This document shows, piece by piece, positions 1 through 5,474 of a stretch of DNA of 7,724 nt. Position 1 is the first letter of the stretch, and the number at the start of each line of letters is the position of its first letter. The position numbers and the translations under genes are program-made. The DNA is from Actinomycetospora sp. (GTDB taxonomy: Bacteria; Actinomycetota; Actinomycetes; Mycobacteriales; Pseudonocardiaceae): positions 1 to 7,724 of the forward strand of contig JAICLN010000202.1 in NCBI GenBank assembly GCA_025925615.1, given 5' to 3'. Below the pieces are notes generated by a model that had not been told where the DNA came from, ran no database searches, and saw only the letters and a list, made by a program, of their open reading frames with translations.

Positions 1-128
1 CACACCCGGCGTCCGCGGTGCCGGGCGGGGTCGAGCGCGTCGACTGCGGCCCGCGCGATGCCGAAGGGGTCGGCGATCCGGCCCAGCAGCGATCGGCGCG
101 GGTGGGGGGCGTCGTCGTCAGGCCTCAT
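1..128 (-). CDS. N-terminal fragment of an unidentified protein, cut by the window edge
   Basis: An open frame starts with ATG at 128 and runs leftwards off the window for 42 complete codons with no stop. The visible part begins MRPDDDAPHPRRSLLGRIAD and ends in an Arg/His-rich stretch, ALDPARHRGRRV, followed by a partial codon TG. The head is acidic then basic, with no obvious signal peptide or membrane segment in what is seen. No strong ribosome binding site precedes the ATG; AGAGGA lies rather far upstream. I do not recognise the family. The DPARHRxRRV(W) wording faintly recalls the N-terminal cytosolic part of some actinobacterial P-type ATPases, but this is a weak memory-based hint and not an assignment. 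It is codirectional with the monooxygenase upstream of it, separated by 180 bp. Confidence 0.5.
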   Translation of the reverse strand, partial: MRPDDDAPHPRRSLLGRIADPFGIARAAVDALDPARHRGRRV

Positions 129-308
129 GGGGGGCGGGACTCGTCCTCTCGAAGTGCGGACACGGCGATCGGGCGGTGGGGCGCCGCGACGACGAGCCGT
201 CCCGGTGCGCGGGTGTCACGGCGTCGGGTGAACGACGCTCGGCATCGGCCCGCGACGATCGGAGATCTCAGTCTAGGCGGCGCCCTCCAGGCCCGATCGA
301 GCGACAGT
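129..308 (-). promoter_or_regulatory. Intergenic region with a possible -10 element for the left-edge gene
   Basis: This 180-bp gap follows the monooxygenase stop and precedes the left-edge gene, both on the minus strand. On the minus strand TAGACT (270-275) fits the TANNNT form of an actinobacterial -10 box. No convincing -35 hexamer stands 16-18 bp further upstream. If used, it would leave a leader of about 130 nt. No clear hairpin terminator for the monooxygenase is seen here. The element is one degenerate hexamer in a GC-rich background, so it is weakly supported. Confidence 0.2.
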
Positions 309-1628
309 TTACGGAGCGACACCCGCCGTGCGGCCGGACGAGCCGGTGACCGTCGGGTGAACCTCGTCGTGGAGAACCCGTTCGGGCCGCTCGGTACGCC
401 CGGTGAGGCGTGCGGCGGTCCGCACCGTCCACGCCACGGCGGGCTGCGAGAGGACGCGCAGTGCGCCCGCGCGCAGGGCCGCGACCGGTCGGTTGCCCGG
501 CAGGAAGAAGTGCCGCGCGCGCCGGGCCGCGGTCCGCGCCACGTCCGTCCCCGGCCGCCGCTCGGCCTCCCAGGCCCGCAGGGCGGCGGGCACGTCCGGC
601 ACGGTGCCGCCGACCACGGGGAGGTGGCGTCCGAGGCTCTCGCCGCCGGTCAGCGCGAGGGCCGACCCGTGCCCCGAGTACAGCGTCGGGCACCAGGCCG
701 CGTCGCCCAGCAGCACCACGCGCCCGCGGCTCCAGCGCTCGAGGTGGATCTGGCCGACGGTGTCGGCGTGCGTGGTGCCCGCGGCGGCGACGAGGGCGAG
801 GATCTCGGGCATCAGCCCGCCGAAGTCGCCGTAGACCGCGCCCAGGGCCGCCACGGGGTCCGCGGCCGGGGTCGTCCCCCGCGCCTGCGGGAGGTCGGCG
901 CGGTAGGTGAAGAAGACCACCGGGTCGTGCCCGGCCATCGCCATGAGGTGCGCGCTGCGGCCCGGCTCCACGAGGACCACGTAGTCGCCCTCGGTCAGCT
1001 GCCCGGGCAGCCCCGGGAGGAGCGCCGAGACGACGACGTGGTCGAAGTCGTGCCGGAAGTCCTCCTCGGGGCCGAAGACGAGGTCGCGCACCGTCGAGCG
1101 GACGCCGTCGGCGCCCACGACGAGGTCCCACTGCTCGGGGTGCTCCGCCCCGTCGTGCGCGAGGGTCACCGTCCCGTGTGCGGGTGAGACGGTCCGGGGC
1201 TGCGTGGCGAACCGGACCTCGACCTCGTCGGGCAGGCCGTCCCACAGAGCCGCCTCGAGGTCCCCCCGGACGAGGGCGAGGCTCACGCCGTCCTCGACGA
1301 TCGCCGCCTCGACGCGGGAGACGGTGCGCCCGCGGCCGTCCACGCCGGTGATGAACCCGTCCGCGGGCAGCCGGCTGCACAGCGCCTCCTCGACGCCGAG
1401 CCGGGTCGCGGCCTCGACGCCCTCCGGCGCCAGCCGCACGAAGTACCCGCCGGTGCGGCGGGCCCCGGCGCGCTCGCAGACCGTGACCCGCCAGCCCGCC
1501 CGGTGCAGGGAGGTCGCCGCGGCCAGGCCGGCGATGCCGGCGCCGACGACGAGGGCCCGCGGCGCCCCCGGAGGTGCGTCCTCGAAGATCGCCCGCCCGG
1601 TTCGTGCCGGTTCGTCCGGTGTGGTCAC
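309..1628 (-). CDS. FAD-dependent monooxygenase (class A flavoprotein hydroxylase family)
   Basis: Predicted 439-residue cytosolic flavoprotein that would use FAD, NAD(P)H and O2 to hydroxylate a small, probably aromatic or polycyclic substrate. The substrate cannot be read from sequence. The fold markers are in canonical order: the dinucleotide-binding GAGIAGL at residues 29-35 with the strand ending VTVCERAG (48-55); the GADGVRS motif (172-178) typical of the p-hydroxybenzoate hydroxylase class; and LLGDAAWCPT (306-315) followed by GHGSALALTGGE (319-330), the FAD ribityl-binding end. Length suits the family. The frame is open upstream to 1847, but homologues normally start about 20-30 residues before GxGxxG, so I chose the GTG at 1628. 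No Shine-Dalgarno sequence precedes it, while TACTCT sits 7 nt upstream, suggesting a leaderless mRNA. It ends in TAA. TetX-like or polyketide-tailoring roles are possible, but no biosynthetic neighbours support one. Confidence 0.88.
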   Translation of the reverse strand: MTTPDEPARTGRAIFEDAPPGAPRALVVGAGIAGLAAATSLHRAGWRVTVCERAGARRTGGYFVRLAPEGVEAATRLGVEEALCSRLPADGFITGVDGRGRTVSRVEAAIVEDGVSLALVRGDLEAALWDGLPDEVEVRFATQPRTVSPAHGTVTLAHDGAEHPEQWDLVVGADGVRSTVRDLVFGPEEDFRHDFDHVVVSALLPGLPGQLTEGDYVVLVEPGRSAHLMAMAGHDPVVFFTYRADLPQARGTTPAADPVAALGAVYGDFGGLMPEILALVAAAGTTHADTVGQIHLERWSRGRVVLLGDAAWCPTLYSGHGSALALTGGESLGRHLPVVGGTVPDVPAALRAWEAERRPGTDVARTAARRARHFFLPGNRPVAALRAGALRVLSQPAVAWTVRTAARLTGRTERPERVLHDEVHPTVTGSSGRTAGVAP

Positions 1629-1635
1629 GAGATCG

Positions 1636-1641
1636 AGAGTA
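1636..1641 (-). promoter_or_regulatory. Candidate -10 box for a leaderless monooxygenase transcript
   Basis: On the minus strand TACTCT ends 7 nt before the GTG at 1628. That spacing would put the transcription start at or next to the start codon, and no ribosome binding site is present. This is the arrangement of leaderless genes, which are common in actinobacteria. No recognisable -35 element is seen. The rest of the gap up to the mini-protein stop (1642-1758) holds only short GC-rich hairpins, such as GCCCGCCTGCGGGC at 1683-1696, with no U tract. Confidence 0.35.
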
Positions 1642-1758
1642 GGCGCGACGGGCTGGTGGCCGCCGTGGCGTGGGCCTCCCCCGCCCGCCTGCGGGCCGGT
1701 CCCGGACACGACGAGGCCCCCGGGTGCCGTAGCACGGCGGCCGTCGGGAAGGCGGAAC

Positions 1759-1959
1759 TCAGATGGAGCTGGGCTCCCACCGCGCGAACGCGCGACAGTC
1801 GCACTGTGCGCAGTCCTGGGCGACGGTGTAGTGCTCGTGGGCCTCACGCGGGTGCTTGCAGGTGCAGAGGTCGACGAGCGGGATGCGGGCCAGGGCCGGC
1901 GGCATGGGTCGGCGCGGCATGACCGGGCGGTGGGTGCGGGAAGGGTCGATGAGCTTCAT
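1759..1959 (-). CDS. 66-residue Cys/His-rich mini-protein, probable metal-binding
   Basis: A small basic-headed protein whose second half carries a dense ligand array: Cys32-x-Cys34-x-His36, then His41-x-His43-Tyr44, then Cys50-x2-Cys53-x-Cys55, ending RAFARWEPSSI. Five cysteines and three histidines within 24 residues suggest a compact zinc (or other metal) site; no enzyme motif is visible. Small proteins with a CxC...AHEHY...DCxxCxC pattern recur, as I recall, in actinobacterial genomes without an assigned function. The ATG at 1959 overlaps the TGA of the MerR-type gene in an ATGA tetranucleotide (1956-1959), so translation is probably coupled to the regulator and the start is well fixed. 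The frame stays open upstream through the regulator, but only as a shadow. Function is unknown; a partner or metal-sensing role beside the regulator is inference. Confidence 0.8.
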   Translation of the reverse strand: MKLIDPSRTHRPVMPRRPMPPALARIPLVDLCTCKHPREAHEHYTVAQDCAQCDCRAFARWEPSSI

Positions 1960-2453
1960 GGCGAGGTGACGTCCGTGGGGGTCGCAGGGGTGGTCGACGA
2001 ATGTGCGCCGGCCGGGGCGGACCCGGTGGCGCGGCGGAGCCCGGACGTGCGGTGGGCACGGTCGGGCGACCCGGACAGAGTGGTGGGCTCGGTACGGGGC
2101 AACACTTCCTCGGCCGACCCGCTCGCCACCCTGGCGAGGTCGCGCCGGGTGCGTTCGAGGTCGGCCCGGGCGAGATCGCGCTCCCGCGTGACCTCGTCCA
2201 CCCGGTCCTCGAGAGAGACGACCTTCCAGGCCGCGGTGAGGGTGAATCCCTCGTCGAAGAGCGCCCGCACCCTGGCGGCGAGGGCCAGCTGTCGGCGCGT
2301 CCAGCGCCGGTGTCCGCCCGCCGATCTCGTCGGGCGAACCATCTGACCCGCGTCCAGGCTGCGGAGGAACGCCGGTTGTACCCCGATGACAGCCGCCGCC
2401 TGACCGGTGGTCAGGGCGGGGATGTCCTCGTCGTCGAGGCCCTCGGCACCCAC
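1956..2453 (-). CDS. MerR-family transcriptional regulator, short coiled-coil type
   Basis: Predicted 165-residue DNA-binding regulator. Residues 14-35 (LTTGQAAAVIGVQPAFLRSLDA) form the MerR-type helix-turn-helix, followed by the wing with RSAGGHRRW (43-51) and helices that include RQLALAARVRALFDEGFTL (54-72). Residues 80-110 are heptad-like and highly charged, a likely dimerising coiled coil. The last 55 residues look disordered. There is no effector pocket and no cysteine, so it is unlike the classic Hg, Cu or SoxR sensors. I chose GTG at 2453 because the next in-frame start upstream, TTG at 2570, lies inside the predicted promoter. The GTG start leaves a leader of about 90 nt, with AAGGA rather distant (12 nt). 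The gene's TGA overlaps the ATG of the Cys/His mini-protein by 4 nt, so the two form an operon. It diverges from the kinase homologue. Confidence 0.85.
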   Translation of the reverse strand: MGAEGLDDEDIPALTTGQAAAVIGVQPAFLRSLDAGQMVRPTRSAGGHRRWTRRQLALAARVRALFDEGFTLTAAWKVVSLEDRVDEVTRERDLARADLERTRRDLARVASGSAEEVLPRTEPTTLSGSPDRAHRTSGLRRATGSAPAGAHSSTTPATPTDVTSP

Positions 2454-2551
2454 AGCTTCGTCGCGTCCTTGCGGTCGTCCCCCGGAAGGCCCGGGAGTGC
2501 TCGTTCTCGTGCAGGCCGCGCGCGACCCAGCGCCGGGCGGCCCGTGCAGAA

Positions 2552-2580
2552 GTTCTACTCGCGACTGCAAGTTCTGTCAA
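2552..2580 (-). promoter_or_regulatory. Sigma70-like promoter of the MerR gene with an embedded direct repeat
   Basis: On the minus strand TTGACA (2575-2580) is a perfect -35 hexamer, followed after 17 bp by TAGAAC (2552-2557), which matches 4 of 6 bases of the -10 consensus. The heptamer AAGTTCT (plus-strand reading) occurs at 2550-2556 and 2569-2575, a 19-bp period that overlaps both promoter elements. An imperfect dyad, ACTTGCAG/TCGCGAGT, lies in the spacer. MerR-family proteins usually act at the -35/-10 spacer, so autoregulation is likely. That this regulator binds these repeats is inference. Confidence 0.5.
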
Positions 2581-2702
2581 CGATTCAGAAGCGAGTGCAC
2601 CCCGTCCGGGCAGGGGCGATCCGTCTCACATCTTCGAGCGAACCGAGGTGTGGCGCTGGGCCGAACAGGGGAACTACGTGCAACGATGCGGGAGCCGAGG
2701 GC

Positions 2703-2710
2703 GGGAGGGG
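2703..2710 (+). promoter_or_regulatory. Ribosome binding site fixing the kinase-homologue start
   Basis: GGGAGGGG lies 7 nt before the ATG at 2718. It picks this start over the long upstream open frame, which is only an antisense shadow of the MerR gene. I see no confident promoter for the kinase homologue between 2581 and 2702. Confidence 0.6.
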
Positions 2711-2717
2711 GCCCGGC

Positions 2718-4196
2718 ATGACCACGGTAGGCATCCCGGCGCTGCCCGCGCGGCTCGCCGAGCGCTACGAGACGGGGCCGGTCATCGGCCGCGGGGTCGG
2801 TTCCTCGGTGATCCGCGCCCACGACACGCTCCTCGGGCGCGATGCGGCGGTGAAGACGTTCCGGGTCGAGACGGACCCCCGCGCCCGGCGCGAGCTGACC
2901 CTGCTCGCGATGATGGACCACCCCGGGCTCGTCCCGGTCTACGACGTCGAGGAGCACGCCGGGCGCGCCTTCGTCGTCATGGCCCTGCTCGACGGCGGGT
3001 CCCTGGCGGACCGGCTCGGCGAGCACGGACCCGCGTCGGGCGGGCTCCCCCTCTCCGAGGCGCTGCGCGCGGCCGGCACCGTCGCGGGCGCACTGAGCCA
3101 CATCCACCGCGCCGGGGTGCTCCACCGCGGGGTCACGCCGGGGAACGTGCTCTACGACGGCGACGGCCGCGCGCACCTCGCCGACTTCGGCGTCGCCCTC
3201 GTCGCGGACGCCCCCCGCATCACCGACACCGGGCTCACGGTCGGCGCGGCGCCCTACCTCGCGCCGGAGCAGGTCCGCGGTGAGCCCGCCGGGGCCCGCT
3301 CGGACGTCTACGCCCTGGGCCTGGTGCTGATCGAGGCCCTCACCGGGCGCCGGGCCTTCGCCGGCGACCCGCTGTCGTCGGCGCAGGCCCGTCTCGAGCG
3401 CGAGCCGACGGTGCCCGCCGGGCTCCCGCGCGACGTCGCCGACCTGATCACGGCGATGACCCGCGGCGACCCGGCGCTCCGCCCCGAGGCCGTCGACGCC
3501 GCGGTCGTCCTGCGCCGGGCGCTCGTGCAGGCCGAACCGCACGCGGTGCCGCCGGTGCTCACCGGCCCCTGCGTGACGGTCTCCGGGCCGGCGGCGCGCA
3601 CCGGGGGTCCGGTCGGGCTGTGGCGCTCCGCCCGCGACCGTCTCTCCGCGACCGGCCGCCGCGGCTCCCCGCGTGCCACCGGGACCCGAGGCATCCTCGT
3701 GCTGGCGGGCCTGGCCGCGAGCGCGGTGCTCGCCGGGACGGTCGCCATCGCCGGCTCCGGGCCCGTCGCGGAGATCTCCGCCGCCGACGCCGCCCGTCCT
3801 TCCGTCATCGTCCCGGGCGGCGCCACCCTAGGCGCGCCCGACCCGGACGCCGCGGCGATGCCGCCGCTCGTCGTGCCGCCGATGCCGGGCGAGACCGAGA
3901 CCGAGACCGCCGCCCCGACCTCGCACCGCGACGACGAGGTCGCTGCCCGCGCCACCACCCGGGCACCCGGCCCGTCGGCCTCCCCGGTGCGCGAGGCAGC
4001 CGCCCCGGTGCGGACGAGCAGCGCCCCGCGGCCGTCGGTGACGCACACCTCCCGTCCGGAGCCGAGCCGCACGACGACCGAGGACACCGACGAGGAGTCG
4101 TCGGGGTCCGGCCCCACGACCCGGCCGGACCCGGTCGGTGGCGTGCTGCACGGCGTCGGTGGCCTCGTGAACGGTGTCCTCGGCGGCGGTCGCTAG
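2718..4196 (+). CDS. Membrane-anchored Ser/Thr kinase homologue, probable pseudokinase
   Basis: Predicted 492-residue protein with a PknB-type kinase fold (about 17-268), a basic linker, one membrane helix (325-347) and a Pro/Thr/Ser/acid-rich extracytoplasmic tail. Conserved elements are the glycine loop GRGVGSS (24-30), Lys46 in AVK, Glu59 of helix C, the metal-binding DFG (156-158), APE (182-184), Asp196 and Arg255. The catalytic loop reads HRGVTPGN (136-143), so Gly138 replaces the catalytic Asp of HRD and Thr140 replaces the usual Lys. The codon is GGG (3129-3131), two changes from an Asp codon. ATP and Mg2+ binding may persist, but phosphotransfer should be lost or very weak. There are no PASTA or other sensor repeats outside. 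The tail contains ETETET from a 3x GAGACC repeat and ends in Gly-rich GGVLHGVGGLVNGVLGGGR. The frame is intact and codon use matches its neighbours, so this is not simple decay. A signalling scaffold is my best guess. Confidence 0.9.
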   Translation: MTTVGIPALPARLAERYETGPVIGRGVGSSVIRAHDTLLGRDAAVKTFRVETDPRARRELTLLAMMDHPGLVPVYDVEEHAGRAFVVMALLDGGSLADRLGEHGPASGGLPLSEALRAAGTVAGALSHIHRAGVLHRGVTPGNVLYDGDGRAHLADFGVALVADAPRITDTGLTVGAAPYLAPEQVRGEPAGARSDVYALGLVLIEALTGRRAFAGDPLSSAQARLEREPTVPAGLPRDVADLITAMTRGDPALRPEAVDAAVVLRRALVQAEPHAVPPVLTGPCVTVSGPAARTGGPVGLWRSARDRLSATGRRGSPRATGTRGILVLAGLAASAVLAGTVAIAGSGPVAEISAADAARPSVIVPGGATLGAPDPDAAAMPPLVVPPMPGETETETAAPTSHRDDEVAARATTRAPGPSASPVREAAAPVRTSSAPRPSVTHTSRPEPSRTTTEDTDEESSGSGPTTRPDPVGGVLHGVGGLVNGVLGGGR

Positions 4197-4200
4197 GGGT

Positions 4201-4228
4201 TCGGCCCCGGCTTCGGATCAGGGCCCGA
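4201..4228. terminator. Possible bidirectional hairpin between convergent genes
   Basis: The 21-bp gap between the kinase-homologue stop and the nuclease-fold stop contains TCGGCCC (4201-4207). This can pair with GGGCCCGA (4221-4228) with one bulged base across a 13-nt loop; the right arm enters the nuclease-fold gene. There is no U tract. Convergent genes this close need some termination signal, but the hairpin is modest. Confidence 0.25.
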
Positions 4229-4934
4229 CGGGCAGGGGCTGGCCGGGGGTCGCCCGGCACGGGGCGCCCCACATCCCGCGCTTCGCGGCCGCGGCCTCCG
4301 CCTGCTCCCGGGCGAACACCGGGGCGTACCAGAGATTGCGGGACGTGTCCGTGCTGACCATTCCCTCGAGCAGCGCGGCGTCGGTGTAGCTGAGCTGGCT
4401 GGAGAGCACCACGTAGGCCAGCCGCCGGCCCTGGTCGTCGGTCTCGGGCACCGTCGGGTCCGGCACCAGGGTCACGGTCTGCCCCGAGAGCTTCTCGTCG
4501 GCGAACCGGAGGGCGGCGTTCGCGCCGCACTGCGACGTCGTGCGCTGCTCGCCGGCGGACTGCGGGGCGGTGATCCCGAGAATCGAGACCGTTTGCTCCA
4601 CACCGTCCACGCGCACCATGACCTCGTCACCGGACTCGACGCGGACGACGTCGGCGAGCAGCGTGGGGTGCGACGCCGACGGGGCCGCCGACGCGGGGCT
4701 GGTGCTCGCCGCCGGCGCGGCGGCGAGGGGCGACTCGGGCGAGCCCGGCGCGGTCAGCCGCCCGATGAGCAGACCACCGGCCAGCAGCGCGACCCCGAGC
4801 AGCACGGCCAGCACCAGCGGGAGCGACGAGCGCCAGGCGCTCACCGGCACGGCGTGGTGGGTGCCGGTGGGCGGGCCGGTCGGGCGCGCACCCGTGGGCG
4901 GGGCGTCGGCCCGTCCACCGCCGTGGGTGCCCAT
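4218..4934 (-). CDS. Membrane-anchored staphylococcal-nuclease-fold protein, active site degenerate
   Basis: Predicted 238-residue protein. It has a Gly/Pro-rich cytosolic head, one membrane helix (about 38-60), an Ala/Pro/Ser linker (62-90) and an extracytoplasmic SNase-like (thermonuclease) domain (about 91-227). Family landmarks are DVVRVESGDEVMVRVDG (95-111), ILGITAP (118-124) and QGRRLAYVVL (168-177). Against S. aureus nuclease, Asp21 (D103) and Arg87 (R170) are kept. Arg35 becomes Ser117, Asp40 Thr122, Thr41 Ala123 and Glu43 Gln125, so hydrolysis of DNA or RNA looks impaired. Cys136 and Cys226 could form the disulfide suited to a secreted domain. ATG 4934 has a strong GGAGGT site 6 nt upstream, which settles the start although the frame is open to 5171. 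It converges on the kinase homologue with a 21-bp gap. Nucleic-acid or ligand binding without cleavage is inference. Confidence 0.85.
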   Translation of the reverse strand: MGTHGGGRADAPPTGARPTGPPTGTHHAVPVSAWRSSLPLVLAVLLGVALLAGGLLIGRLTAPGSPESPLAAAPAASTSPASAAPSASHPTLLADVVRVESGDEVMVRVDGVEQTVSILGITAPQSAGEQRTTSQCGANAALRFADEKLSGQTVTLVPDPTVPETDDQGRRLAYVVLSSQLSYTDAALLEGMVSTDTSRNLWYAPVFAREQAEAAAAKRGMWGAPCRATPGQPLPVGP

Positions 4935-4940
4935 CTTCCG

Positions 4941-4946
4941 ACCTCC
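4941..4946 (-). promoter_or_regulatory. Ribosome binding site of the SNase-like gene
   Basis: On the minus strand GGAGGT stands 6 nt before the ATG at 4934. It is the clearest Shine-Dalgarno sequence in the window and rules out the longer upstream frame. Confidence 0.7.
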
Positions 4947-4953
4947 GCATCGT

Positions 4954-4995
4954 CCGTCCCGGGACGGTCTAGTCCCCCACGTCCGTGTGAGCCAA
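4954..4995 (-). promoter_or_regulatory. Possible promoter and 14-bp palindromic operator of the SNase-like gene
   Basis: CCGTCCCGGGACGG (4954-4967) is a perfect 14-bp palindrome centred about 26 bp upstream of the ATG. On the minus strand TTGGCT (4990-4995) and TAGACC (4966-4971), 18 bp apart, form a weak promoter-like pair. The palindrome overlaps the end of the -10 box and the likely transcription start. A repressor site there would be sensible. It could also act as an RNA hairpin just before the ribosome binding site. Confidence 0.35.
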
Positions 4996-5060
4996 CCCGA
5001 TGGTTCGACGCCACGGGGGTGAGCGGGGGTGGTGAACGGGTGGGTGGGGCACTCCGCACC

Positions 5061-5474
5061 GTGAAGAAGCTGATCAACGAGCCGGCCGACGTCGTGCGTG
5101 AGGCCGTCGAGGCACGGATGCGCGCGCTGCTCGAGGGGGTGTGCGCGGCGGTCCGCGACGCCGAGCCCCACTCACTCACCGACCTCGACGGACCTGGGCG
5201 GGGCGAAGCCGGGCGACCGCACGATGCTCGACGCCCTCGTGCCCGCCAACGCGCTGGCCGACGGCGGGTCGTTGTCCGACGCGCTGGCCGGAGCCCGGTC
5301 GGGGGCCGAGGCGACCGAGACGATGGCCCCGCGCCGGGGCCGGTCGAGCTACCTCGGCGACCGGGTGCACGGTCACCGGGACGCCGGGACGCCGGGGCGG
5401 AGGGCGTTGTGGTGTGGCTGGAGGCCCTGTCAGCGTTGATCACGCCGCTCACAGACCACCGACCAGGCTCCTGA
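5061..5474 (+). pseudogene. Remnant of a fused dihydroxyacetone kinase gene (DhaK-DhaL type)
   Basis: The intact gene would phosphorylate dihydroxyacetone; this copy cannot. From GTG 5061 the frame reads VKKLINEPADVVREAVEAR, the hallmark start of DhaK (Dak1). It then passes directly at about 5120 into RALLEGVCAAVRDAEPHSLTDLDG, which resembles the start of a DhaL (Dak2) domain. Nearly all of DhaK is therefore gone. After about 5190 homology jumps to another frame: LGGAKPGDRTMLDALVPA, then GAEATETMAPRRGRSSYLGDR, the C-terminal part of DhaL. At about 5385 it returns to the first frame as AEGVVVWLEALSALITP, with a stop at 5472-5474. The last shift is explained by an exact tandem duplication of GGGACGCC (5378-5393); removing one copy restores the frame. 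Most of both domains, including the substrate-binding His region, is missing. The 3' end overlaps the antiporter gene by 26 bp. Confidence 0.85.
5378..5393 (+). repeat. 8-bp tandem duplication causing a frameshift
   Basis: GGGACGCC occurs twice head to tail (5378-5385 and 5386-5393). Eight is not a multiple of three. Deleting one unit joins HRDAG in frame to AEGVVVWLEAL, the expected DhaL C-terminus, so the duplication is a lesion in the decaying gene. Confidence 0.8.

Noticed and set aside
18..1187. Long plus-strand open frame opposite the monooxygenase
   Set aside because: It is antisense to a gene with clear FAD motifs, its protein is low-complexity Arg/Gly/Pro/Ala, and no family is recognisable. 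GC-rich antisense frames are often open.
1683..1696. GCCCGCCTGCGGGC as the terminator of the MerR operon
   Set aside because: The loop is too tight at two bases and there is no U tract; similar motifs are expected by chance at this GC content.
2454..2570. MerR gene starting at TTG 2570 (204 residues)
   Set aside because: The TTG lies between the predicted -35 and -10 boxes, and the added 39 residues are Pro/Gly/Arg-rich without similarity to MerR N-termini.
1960..2580. 273-residue version of the Cys/His mini-protein, starting at 2580
   Set aside because: The extra residues are an out-of-frame reading of the MerR gene. The ATGA overlap gives a natural start at 1959.
2001..2717. 239-residue N-terminal extension of the kinase homologue
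   Set aside because: It runs antisense through the MerR gene and its promoter. A good ribosome binding site and the normal kinase N-terminus support the ATG at 2718.
3891..3908. Triple GAGACC repeat as a possible phase-variable tract
   Set aside because: Three 6-bp units keep the frame and simply encode a short ETETET stretch in a low-complexity tail.
4935..5171. 79-residue N-terminal extension of the SNase-like protein
   Set aside because: It overlaps the promoter-like region and the antisense of the dihydroxyacetone kinase remnant, and a GGAGGT site fixes the ATG at 4934.
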